DNA of 64,000 nucleotides from Oenanthe sinensis. Its lineage: Eukaryota > Streptophyta > Magnoliopsida > Apiales > Apiaceae. Both the position numbers and the translations under genes were made by a program. Where the stretch lies: positions 25,294,860 to 25,358,859 of the forward strand of contig CM053796.1 in NCBI GenBank assembly GCA_028671895.1. The letters are read 5' to 3'. Below the pieces are notes generated by a model. That model was not told where the DNA came from and made no database searches. It worked only from the letters and a program-made list of their open reading frames with translations. Shown one piece after another: positions 45,422 to 55,864 of this stretch (the first letter of the stretch is position 1; every line of letters starts with the position of its first letter).

Positions 45422-47966
45422 ATGAGTGCACATAAAGTAAGCAGTATAAAGATACCCACCTTTGACAAAGAACACTACAATCTTTGGAAAAGAAAGATGA
45501 TGTTGTTCATAAAAATAGCCAATACACTCTACCTAGGAATCTTGGAAAATGGTCCCTTCATACCTCAATCATATGTGCCTGAAACCACAGTAGATGGTGA
45601 AAACATACCAGCCTACTGGGTACCTAAAAAGGTTTCAGAGTATACTAACACTGAAAAAGAAAAAGTATCTCTAGATGATTGCTTACAATTTATTATCATT
45701 GAGGCACTTGATAATGTTATGTATAACAACATTGTCAACTACACCAGTGCCAAGCAAATATGGGAAACCATTGAGATACTTTGTGAAGGGACAGAGGAAG
45801 TTAAAGAAAATCAAAGACAGATTCTGGTGTCTCAGTATGAAGCCTTCATGACTAAACCAAGTGAAGGGTTAACTGAGATGTTTGAGAGGTTTAACAGGCT
45901 GATAAATGACTTGCAGCTGCATGGGAAGTTTTATGACAAAAAGGAGGTAAATATGAAATTCATGTTGACACTTCCTGATCATCTAGAGCACAAGGTTTCT
46001 GCAATAAGAGAAGGAAGAGATTTATCAAAAGTTTCTCTTGAAACTTTATATGGTATTCTTAAAACTTATGAGCTAGAGCTACTACAAAAGAGAGCTATCC
46101 AAGCTGGTCAAAGAGGGAAGATGGCCAACACTTCAAATGCTCTAGTAGCTCAGGAACCTCAAGTGATGCAGCTCAAGGAATCCCAGAATCAACAGCAAAT
46201 CAAGATTGAGGAAATTACAGATGAAGATGAAGGTATGACTGTGGAACTCAAGGATATATGGAAAATAAAACTCTGGCCTACATGGCAAGAATGTTCTCCA
46301 ACTTGAGATTCAAGAAAAACAAAGATTTCAAACCAAGAGGACAAAGCTCCAAGTTTAACAAGCCAAATTTTTCAAAACCTGGAGGAAGTGGCAAAGGTGG
46401 ATATAGAACAGGAATGATGGACAGATCCAAAATAAGGTGTTATAACTGCAATGAAATGGGGCATTTTGCAACAGAGTGCAAGAAGCCAAAACAAGTGAGA
46501 AAGAATGACAATGACTATGAGGAACTCAAAGCAAAATATGAAGCCTTGCTGAAAAAGCAACAAGGAAGAGCCTTTGTAGCTGAAGGAAAGTGTTGGGAAG
46601 ACTCTGATGAAGAGGAAGAAGAAGAATATGGAAATCTTGCTCTCATGGCAAGCTCAGGAGAAGGTCCATCCACTTCATCAAGTCAGGTACCCTTTCTTAC
46701 TACTGTTGATATGACTACATCTCAGTATAAGAAAACTGTTGAGAGTTTAAGTTCTGAAATTTTTAATATTTATACAAGCATGTTAACTGCTAATGAAGAG
46801 ATAGTTAAATTGTCTAATGCTAATAAGTTATTAAAAATTAGGAATGATGAACTAGAACTGAAACAGAATTCTTTTGAGTCCTTACAACAAGAAAATGAGA
46901 TTCTTAAGAACAAGGTTGTTTGTGCTTCTCAAATTGAGAAATTTCTTAGAAAACAGATTTCTGAGAATGATCTAAAAATCAAGGCTTATAAGAATTCCTC
47001 CTCCCTCTTAAAATCTTATCATGATAATAACTCTGAAAATCAAAAGGTAGGTATAGGTTTTAACTATGAGAAGAAATCTGGAAAGAAACAAGTTGAAGCA
47101 GAAGAAGTCAAACATACTGTCAAACCTTCTATTCTGAAGAAGGTTAAGAATCCATTATTCAAAAAGTCTGAAATTGAGTTTGATGAGGAAGCATTAGTGC
47201 TCAAACAAGAATTAGATGATGAGGATAATGATGCTGTCAGTAAGTTCCGTAAGGCAAAAGATACTGTCAAAATTCCCAAGACAGTTAGTTTTGACTCTGA
47301 CAGTAACCTTTGTTTAAAAGATACTGTCAATACTGGCTCGACAGTAAGTTCAGAAGATGATGTCAAGAGTGTAAGATCCAAACTTACTGTCAAGACAACT
47401 CCATCTAAACCTACTGTCAACTTCAACATGACAGTAACTTCCAAACATACTGTCATGAAGACCAAGAAGAACAGAAATGGAAAATTGGGGATAAACAAGA
47501 AGAACAATTATGATTATATTCCTAATGCTCCTAGAAAGTTATGCAATAACTGTGGGTCTTCTAGTCATCTAACTCATGTTTGCAACAAGGATAAATCTAT
47601 TGATAAGAATGCTACCTCTAGCAATGGAAATTTACACAGAATGCCTTTAAAGAACAAACAAGTAACTCACTGTGGTGACTTTGATTGTATTTCATGCAAA
47701 ATGAATTTGATGAGTGTTTACTTTAATCTGCCTTTTACTAGTAATAAAAAATGCTTGCATAATAATGCTAAAACTGGAAAGGCAAAGACTCCAAGTCCTC
47801 CTAAAGTTAGGATGGACAAGTCACCCAAGAACAAAGCTATCAAACCTAAATTCAAAACTGAATGGGTAGCTACAGGAGTCTTGTTAAAAGCAAAAGAAAG
47901 AAGTATAACTGAATCAACTTCAAACTGTGATTTAGCTAAACAAGATGGACCCAATGAAAGTTAGGT
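45422..47966 (+). pseudogene. SIRE-B Gag with long linker
   Basis: Starts MSAHKVSSIKIPTFDKEHYN. A 2-bp expansion (GATATATGG) near 46253 shifts the frame, after which it continues from MENKTLAYMARMF. CCHC knuckle CYNCNEMGHFATEC (46438-46479), coil-like linker (NDELELKQNSFESLQQENEI), a Thr/Val/Ser-rich stretch at 47110-47460, then a second knuckle CNNCGSSSHLTHVC and the PPKVRMDKSPK basic segment. The end reads GPNES(TAG)VPKAT(TGA), equivalent to KQVWVPK in SIRE-A, so the TAG replaces Trp. The Thr/Val-rich stretch is where ACTGTCA and TGACAGT words have entered the coding sequence. Confidence 0.9.
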
Positions 47967-47978
47967 ACCAAAAGCAAC

Positions 47979-50900
47979 TTGAGTTGTTTTGCTTTGCAGG
48001 GCAACAAGAAAAATAAAAGAATCATGTTAATCATTGATAGTGGATGCTCAGGACACATGACAGGTGATAAAGCCCTGCTATCACAGTTCAAGGAAATGGC
48101 TGGCCCTTGTGTAACCTTTGGTGATAATAATATTGGTTTCACAATGGGATATGGCATACTGGAAGTTGGAAACTTGAAAATTGAGAAAATTGCTCTAGTA
48201 AATGGTTTGAAGCACAATTTGTTGAGTGTAACTCAATTTTGTGAAAGAGGTTTCAAGGTTGGTTTTGATCAAGACAAATGCTCCATTGTCAACAAAAAGA
48301 CAGGAGAAGAAGTTCTTCAAGGTGTAAGGAAAGGAAGCCTCTACATAGCTAACCTGGACTCTGTAAGGAAAGACAAGGTCTACTGTTTTTACAGTAAGGC
48401 CTCTTCAACTGAAAGTTGGTTGTGGCATAAGAAGCTCTCTCATTTGAATTTTAAAGAAATGAATCATCTAATGAAGAGAGAGTTGGTGAAAGGGTTACCT
48501 CAACTTGAATTCTGTCAAGAAGGATTATGTGAGGATTGCCAGAAAGGGAAACTAAGGAGAGCTGCTCATAAAAGCACTCCTAGTGGTTCAATTAATAAAG
48601 CATTCCAACTAATTCACATGGACTTATTTGGTCCTGTGAATGTGCAATCACTGGTAAGAAAAAGATATGCTTTAGTAATGATTGATGATTTCTCAAGATA
48701 CACTTGCGTGAGGTTTCTAGCATCCAAGGATGAAGCTGTACAACAAATTATTGATTTGATTAGGGTTCTTGACAATAATCCCAAGTACAAAGTGCAGACT
48801 TTGAGAAGTGATAATGGTATTGAGTTCAAAAACAGTATCATGAATGATTTCTGCAAAGATAATGGAATCACTCAACAATTCTCTGCACCAAGAACACCTC
48901 AGCAAAATGGTGTTGTGGAAAGGAAAAACAGAACTCTTATTGAGGTTGCAAAAACAATGTTGAGTGAATAAAAACTTCCTACTTATTTTTGGGGTGAAGC
49001 AATTAATACAGCCTGTTACACTCAAAACAGGACTGTAGTCAACAAAGCCTATGAGAAGACACCCTATGAATTGCTTACAGGAAGGAAACCAACTGTCAAC
49101 TATTTTCATGTCTTTGGAAGCAAGTGCTACTACATGAAAGATTCAATTGAGATCAAAGGAAAGTTTGATACTAAAGCACTTGAAGGAATCTTCATGAGGT
49201 ATGGTATTGACAAGACTGCATATAGAGTCTACATCATTGATCACAAGACTGTGGAGGAGAGTGTAAATGTCACCTTTGATGAAACTAAATTTCCTGGAAT
49301 TGAAGGAAGTCAAGAAACAGAAGCTTTAGCCTTTAAAAATCAAGGTTATCTAGAAGAGATTGAAGAGGATTCACCAAGTATTGATCATACAATTTCTGGT
49401 CCAACAATGGTTCCCATCACTTCTGGAGAAAATGAAGGAACTGCCCAAACAACTGATTTTTCTGGGAATGTTCCAATGAATAGTGGACTTGAAGAAATTG
49501 ATGATGTCAACAGTGCAAGAACAAAAGAAGTTGTCAATCAACAAAATATTGAAGACTCTAGTGACTCTTTAAGAAGAACAAAATGGAACAGAGATCACTC
49601 TAATGATTTAATCATTGGTGATCCAGGAACTGGAGTCAAAACAAGAAGAAATGTTGCCAATGAATGCATATACTCTTGTTTTCTATCTCAAATAGAACCT
49701 AAAACTCTAGAAGAAGCTCTGGCTGATCCAGATTGGATTAATGCTATGCAAGAGGAGCTGAATCAATATGAAAGAAGCTGTGTTTGGGAGTTGGTGCCTA
49801 GGCCAAAGAACAAATCCATAATAGGCACCAAATGGGTTTATAGAAACAAGGTGGATGATTGTGGTACCGTCACAAGAAACAAAGCAAGGCTGGTGGCAAA
49901 AGGCTATTGTCAACAGGAAGGATTGATTATGATGAAACATTTGCTCCTGTTGCCAGACTTGAGGCAATAAGAATCTTTTTGGCTTTTGCTGCATTCAACA
50001 ACTTTAAGGTCTTTCAAATGGATGTTAAGAGTGCTTTCCTCAATGGAGAGTTAGAAGAAGAAGTGTATGTTGAACAGCCCCCAGGCTTTGAAGATCTAAA
50101 GATGAAAAACTTTGTGTACAGACTACTCAAGGCATTGTATGGTCTAAAGCAAGCACCAAGGGCTTGGTATGATACTCTTTCCAAGTTTCTTCTTGATAAT
50201 ATCTTTACAAGAGGGATTGTGGACAAAACTCTTTTCTACAAAAAGTATGGAAATGATATCATTCTAGTACAAGTATATGTTGATGACATTATCTTTAGTT
50301 CAAGAAATGAAGATCTATGCATGGAATTTTCTGAGATGATGTAGAACAAATATGAGATGAGTATGATGGGTGAATTGGTATTCTTTCTTGGACTTCAAGT
50401 CTATCAAAAAGCAGATGGAATATTTATTTGCCAATCTAAATATGTAAAGGATCTTTTAAAAAGATTTGATATGGAAGATTCATCTCTTGCAAAGACTCCA
50501 ATCTCAACAGCAACTCAACTTAACAAGGATCCAAAAGGAAAGAAGGTGGACAACAAGATGTATAGAGGAATGATTGAATCTATCCTCTACCTAACAGCTA
50601 GCAGGCCTGACATAATATTTGCAACGGGTTTGTGTGCAAGGTTTCAGTCTGATCCAAAGGAGTCACATTTAATGGCAGTAAAAAGAATTCTCAGATATGT
50701 AAAAGGCACTCAAAACTTAGGCCTTTGGTATCCTAAGGATTCTGGTTTTGACTTGGTTGGATATTCAGACTCAGACTATGCAGGGTGTAGAATAGACAGA
50801 AAGAGTACAACAGGAAGCTGTCAGTTTTTGGGAGAGAGATTGGTCTCATGGTTTAGCAAGAAGCAGCATTCAGTGTCAAATTCAACTGCAGAGGCTGAAT

Positions 50901-51222
50901 ATATTGCAGCTGGTAGTTGCTGTGCTCAGCTTCTTTGGATGAGGAACCAGCTATTGGACTATGGGTTGACACTGCAAGGAATTCCTATATTTTGTGACAA
51001 CATAAGTGCTATAGCAATTCTGAGAATCCGGTTAAACATTCCAAAACTAAGCACATTGACATCAAACATCATTTCATTAGAGAGCATGTGGAGGAAGGCA
51101 CAATCAAGCTAATCTATGTGCCCACAGAGAAGCAACTTGCAGACATTTTTACCAAACCATTGGATGAAAAGACATTCAACAGACTAGTGAGTAAATCGGG
51201 TATGTTAAATTTAACCTGTTGA
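47979..51222 (+). pseudogene. SIRE-B Pol (protease, integrase, RT, RNase H)
   Basis: Preceded by a strong acceptor-like site TTTTGCTTTGCAG|GGCAA (47987-48003). Protease LIIDSGCSGHMTGD; integrase WHKKLSHLN, CEDCQKGK, HMDLFGPVN, LRSDNGIEFKN, QQNGVVERKNRT. Lesions: TAA in LSE(stop)KLPTYFW (48969), a 1-bp deletion before DYDETFAPVARLEA (about 49922), TAG in EMM(stop)NKYEMSMMGE (50342), and a frameshift in the RNase H region at about 51015. RT YVDDIIFSS; RNase H AEAEYIAAGSCC; C-terminus ADIFTKPLDEKTF in the shifted frame to a TGA at 51220. More decayed than SIRE-A pol. Confidence 0.9.
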
Positions 51223-51982
51223 TGTAATTCTGTTTAGTTGATCAAAAATTTAGTTAACTGAATTTCACTGTGAATTAATGGCCTCTAGAGGTGTTTTGAT
51301 TTCTATCACAGTGAAGAGAAATGATGATAATTAACTCAGAGGTTAACTAATTGATTTTTAAGTAACTTGATAAAAATTACTGTCAAAGTTCTTGACAGTA
51401 TGTTTTATCTATACCTATCATATGGTAACAAGTTACTGTCAAAATCTGTGAAAACTTACTGTCACATGTTTAAGAAGCCTTGACAGTATGTTTCGCGGGA
51501 TTAAAACTTACTGTCGAATCCTGTGAAACCTACTGTCAAAGAGTTGAGAAATGGTGACAGTATAGTATGTAGAAATGAAACTTACTGTCAAATTCTAAAA
51601 CTTACTGTCAGAATTCTCTAACAGTACAGTTTTTAAAATCACCGCATAACATACTGTCAATAATTAAATATTAGGGTTATTCATTTTATATTCTCTAACC
51701 TCTAATGTTACTGTCAAGAGTGTTTGTGATTTCTAGCGCAGAAGTTACTGTCAAGAAATGGAACTTGAAGACAACTGTCACTTTAAATTGTTTAAAATTC
51801 TTTCTTGACAGTATCTTTTTCATATCATACATATATAAACAGTTTAAATCTCTCACACTCTTTATTTCTCTTTAAACTCCATATATTCTAACGCCCTAGA
51901 AACCCTCCATTTTCTCTGCAACTTCTTCTCTTGATCGTTCTTCAATCTTCTAAACCTAAATCTAAACCATTTTCTTTCAACC
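51223..51982 (+). other. SIRE-B spacer between pol and aORF with TACTGTCA cluster
   Basis: Non-coding. From 51377 to 51820 about fourteen copies of TACTGTCA or its complement TGACAGTA occur, in both orientations, followed by a TATATAAA-like sequence (51832-51838, CATATATAAACAG) and a pyrimidine-rich leader before the aORF start at 51983. This has the arrangement of an internal promoter. Confidence 0.8.
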
Positions 51983-53278
51983 ATGTCTGGACCCCAAATC
52001 ATTTGTTCTCTTGCCCAAACCAACTTCACCACCATGGCTTCAGTTGGTGAAGCTGGAGAAGCCTTCAAACCTCTTGTTGGCTTCATGAACAACTCATATC
52101 TCACCTATGCCCTAACTGCAAGTCCTCACCTGGAAATCCCAAGACTATCTCATTTCTGGACCTCTACAGTATGTGAGGGGGAGCAAGATGCTAGCTCTAT
52201 CTCTTTTCAAATCAATGGTACCTCTTACACCATTGATTCCTCTCACATAAATGAAGCTCTTCATGTAGAAGAGGCTGAAGGCTTTCCATTTACAGAGCCT
52301 GCGAGTGAAGAACAACTTGCCAAGTTCTTCAAGATGATTGGGTATGTTAGACCCAAGCTGAGTGCAAATAATGATGAATGGTATCCTTCGGGAGGCATGG
52401 ACAGAAAGTACCTAAACAAGGAATGAAGCATGATGTTAGATGCTGTCTCTAGGTCCATGTCAAGCAAAACTAGCGGCTGGAATGAAGTGCCAGCCTACAT
52501 TAGGAAGATTGTGCATTCCATGGTGCACAATTACAGAATTAATATTGGGAAGCTCCTGATGCCCCTATTTAAGCTGGTGCTGGGAAAGAAAGAAGCCAGA
52601 AAACCGGTAATTTACTATCCTAGATTTTTTATGCTTATAATTAACTCTGTTGTAGGCATAATTGATTTAGATAGTGTTCAATGCATGGAGTCCCCAACAC
52701 TTAAGAAAAATACTCATTCCCTGTTATCCAGTAAACCTCTTAACAGTGAATTGAGTCTGTTCATAACTGATTTCATGATATCTACAATAAATAGATTGAA
52801 TTTAAAAATTGTTGGGGACCATCATGTATTCTCTTTGAGTGATGAGAAGGGTGTTGACCTCTCCATTCCTAACCCACACTCTAAACCTTTTGAAGGAGTC
52901 CAGCCTTCTAGAGTCGCTAAAAATATAAGTCAAGGGTCTAGTTCCTCTCAAAAGGGCCAGGTTTCTAAAAGAATAAGAACCACTCAACCTAGGATAGAAA
53001 CCTTTCCACAGGTAGGTGGTGAAACTGCACTAGATGCAGCAAATAAGGCTGGTAGTCTGAACATAGAACCCACAGAGGGCCCTGGTGAGCCTAAAAAAAA
53101 GAAGGGAAGGGTATCAACTTCTGTAAGCCAGACTGTGTCCTCTCAAAAGGGCATAGATCTTAATAGGAATCAAAACACATCTCTGGATGTCTCCTCTCAA
53201 CAGGGGGCATCTATTGAAATTGGCCAGTCTCCCATGGCAATTTGTAAAGAGTCTGCACAACAGGTTGAACACACTTAA
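51983..53278 (+). pseudogene. Accessory ORF (aORF) of SIRE-B
   Basis: Starts MSGPQIICSLAQTNFTTMAS. The first part (SFQINGTSYTIDSSHINEAL, EEQLAKFFKMIGYVRP) ends at a TGA after LNKE (52424-52426). The same frame continues SMMLDAVSRSMSSK, YRINIGKLLMPLFKLVL, YYPRFFMLIINSVV, then a Ser/Gln/Lys-rich tail to 53278. Corresponding blocks and the same TGA position are seen in SIRE-A (32801-36620). KKKKGR near 53095 could be a nuclear localisation signal. No membrane segments, so the old label env-like is not supported. Function unknown; the C-terminal block seen in SIRE-A is missing here. Confidence 0.75.
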
Positions 53279-53280
53279 CC

Positions 53281-53970
53281 TGAGTCCACACTTGAATAGA
53301 TGTTTTGACTAATAGATTGAATTAGCTATTTTTAAAAAAATTGTTTGATAATAAATTGTTTGAATTAATTTTTGTATGTAAATTAGGCACATGACAAACC
53401 TCTAATACAAAAAAGTTCTTAAAAATAATTTTTTCAAAATTAGTTTTTTCACCTCAATAAGCTATTTTAATCCGCTAACTACCAAACACACATATTAAAG
53501 GATTGATTTGGTCAAATCTCTAATTTACTTCAAACCTCTAACTTCCAAAAAGAACCAAAGAAAAATGTCACCGTATTGATGATAATTAAACTAGGCGCTG
53601 GGAATTTTTGGAGTAAAAAAGGCTCAAGGCGTGGAAATAAATGAAGAATGAATATCAAGGATTAGATTAAAAATTTCCGTTCAGTTACAAAACTCGTGGG
53701 GAGAATTTGATAATTTGACAAAAAAATATTCTTACCATTTTAAGGATTTTTCATCAAGAGCTACTGAAATCATTAATTTAATGTAGTTATGGGGACAGTA
53801 TTACACAAAAGAAAATTGTTTAAAGTATTTTCAGAAGGTTACTACATAAATTGGAGTAAATAGTACCAGGCTTTGAAGAGACAAAATATTCGTTACAACT
53901 TTATCTCTACGACTCGTGGGTTATCTTGACAACACAGTAAGAAAAGATTCGACATGTATGCAGGTTAACC
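53281..53970. other. Non-coding, no gene seen
   Basis: AT-rich. Words such as TTAGCTATTTTTAAAA and AATAAGCTATTTTAATCCGC suggest a small degraded DNA transposon, but matching termini were not found. Confidence 0.35.
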
Positions 53971-55615
53971 TATAATATCCCCTATATTTAATTATTTTAT
54001 TTTATTTTTTGTTTGACCAACAATTTTAATTTTATTAGTTATCTTTAATTTAATTGCTAATGTTTTAGAGTGTACATGCATGCATGCGATCACCTATGTG
54101 GTTTTACTATTATATCTGTTTATGAGACATTAAAGACTTATTATGTGTTAATTGAAATGTAATTTTGTTAAATTTTATACACTTTATTTTAATATTTAAA
54201 TTGGTTTCTGAACCTAGGCTGCAATGACTACTGCTTTCAATGTCCATTATATATTAATTGATTTAATGCATGCAGTTGATGTATAAATATCTTATTCATA
54301 TTATATTATTATTAAATGTGGCCACCATGTGATTATTTTAGGAACATGAATGCATTTAATTAAGTATATAATTAATTTACTCAATATCGGTTATCATATT
54401 TTGCTTGCATATAATCTTCTCTGTATATAAAAGGACTTACAAATATTAAATTGTGTTCTAGATTCAGGTACTCAAATATAGCTGCAACCTTTGTTGTTTT
54501 CGATATTTTTGGATTAATTTCCTAGCTGCTAATTTCTGACTCCTTTCTTTATTTTAAATTATAATTGTTAGTACAAAATTTTCTGTCCGTTGATCCCCTT
54601 TTAAAAATATTATTTACTCTTTATATTTATTGTCGAGTTACTTTTATAAAATTGTGACATTTTGTACTCCATGTATACTTTTTAGTATACATTCTTATAT
54701 TCGTTTCGTATCCCTATTTTTGAATTGTTGTTGCCTTGATTCTCTTATATTTGTTTCGTTTCGCATTTTTATTGCGACATTGTTCTGTTCTGATTAAAGA
54801 GTCAAATTTTTTTATAACTTATGTCTTGGGCTCTTAAACCTATCTGTGTGGTTAAATCACAGACGAGTTCATGAAATTTGGAGGTCTGGTGGACTCGACA
54901 CTTACTCGTACCGGTGCTCTGAGTATACGGGCAGTTCTCTGGGGTATGAGATTGTGTGTAGATCATGATCGCTATTGTGTATTTTTTCCTCATGGATTAC
55001 CAGAGAAGGATTCTCTGTATTGTAGAAATATTTTGTGCATTTCATATATTTTCTTCCCGTGGATTACCGTGGTAAAATTCTCTATTTTGTATCTCGCTTT
55101 GTGCGAGTATATGATTGTACAAGAGACTCTTATGGATACCTACCTTACTTGTGATTTAGCCTTACATTGTTCTTTATAAATTCGTTCGGTCTCTGCTTAA
55201 CGTATTTAGTATCGTAGTTCTGTTATTCTGATCCATTCTATTTTTAAATTTGATTAATTTGAATACTTTATGTTGGTAAGACACAATTCACTCAGTTATA
55301 TAAAAAAATGTTTTCTTGTTTTAAAATATATTCATAATGGGCAACTGGCTCACTCGTATTATCTCCTTTCTGCAGGTATTCAGGGGTAAACGGGAATTGA
55401 GATGAGTGATACCCACACATTAGATTCTGTTTATTTGGATCACTATGAGTACTTGTTCTAGTCAATTTTAGACTTTTCAATATTTTTGTTTCAGAGATCT
55501 AGACATTGAATTTTATTAGAATTATCAGTTATTTTCTTAATATAGTTTAATAATTTTAGATTTGTTTTTTAGTATTCCGCTATTATATAATAGTCCAAAA
55601 AGTCGGTCTGGTACC
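53971..55615 (+). repeat. 5' LTR of the chromovirus-like element
   Basis: About 1.64 kb. The last ~360 bp (from TTGGTAAGACACAATTCACT) match the end of the right LTR closely. The part at 54870-55180 is a typical LTR leader region and not a gene. Confidence 0.75.
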
Positions 55616-55617
55616 GT

Positions 55618-55630
55618 TGGTATCAGAGCG
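55618..55630 (+). promoter_or_regulatory. Primer-binding site, initiator tRNA-Met
   Basis: TGGTATCAGAGCG just after the left LTR. Confidence 0.85.
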
Positions 55631-55744
55631 TAGGCTCCAGATTCTGGAGACTGGCCTTCTAGGTATCTGACACGTGAGTTTTGGGTTGATTTCGTATTGG
55701 TAGAATTAAAATTCTTTATTTTTAAAAGAATTTCGATATTCATA

Positions 55745-55864
55745 ATGAAGCGACGCAATTTTACGGAATCAACATCTCCATTTGCTCAAGATGCTCTTAT
55801 ATTAGAATCAGGTACGGTACTTAAATTTCGAGGACGAAATTTTTATAAGGAGGGTAGAATGTAA
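55745..55864 (+). pseudogene. 39-codon Gag-start/Pol-end fusion left by internal deletion
   Basis: ATG at 55745 opens MKRRNFTESTSPFAQDALIL, the head of Gag, and runs in frame into LKFRGRNFYKEGRM at the 3' end of the coding region, stopping at the TAA inside the LTR start. The junction lies around ESGTVL. It is too short to provide any retrotransposon function. Confidence 0.6.

Larger units (their letters stand above)
44225..53280 (+). mobile_element. SIRE-type Ty1/copia retrotransposon on the plus strand, 3' LTR missing (SIRE-B)
   Basis: 5' LTR 44225-45370, primer-binding site, gag, pol, spacer and accessory ORF, all plus strand and opposite to SIRE-A. After the aORF the sequence changes at about 53280 with no polypurine tract or 3' LTR, so the element is 3'-truncated. 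The rest of the SIRE-A LTR and of the Tat-like LTR, expected further right, is also absent, so one deletion or rearrangement removed all three ends. Confidence 0.9.

Noticed and set aside
47064..47507. 147-codon minus-strand ORF opposite SIRE-B Gag
   Set aside because: Shadow of the Thr/Val-rich Gag linker; the plus-strand frame has the recognised knuckles.
54871..55179. 102-codon plus-strand ORF
   Set aside because: It lies inside the chromovirus-like LTR leader, has no domain, and the matching part of the other LTR does not keep it.
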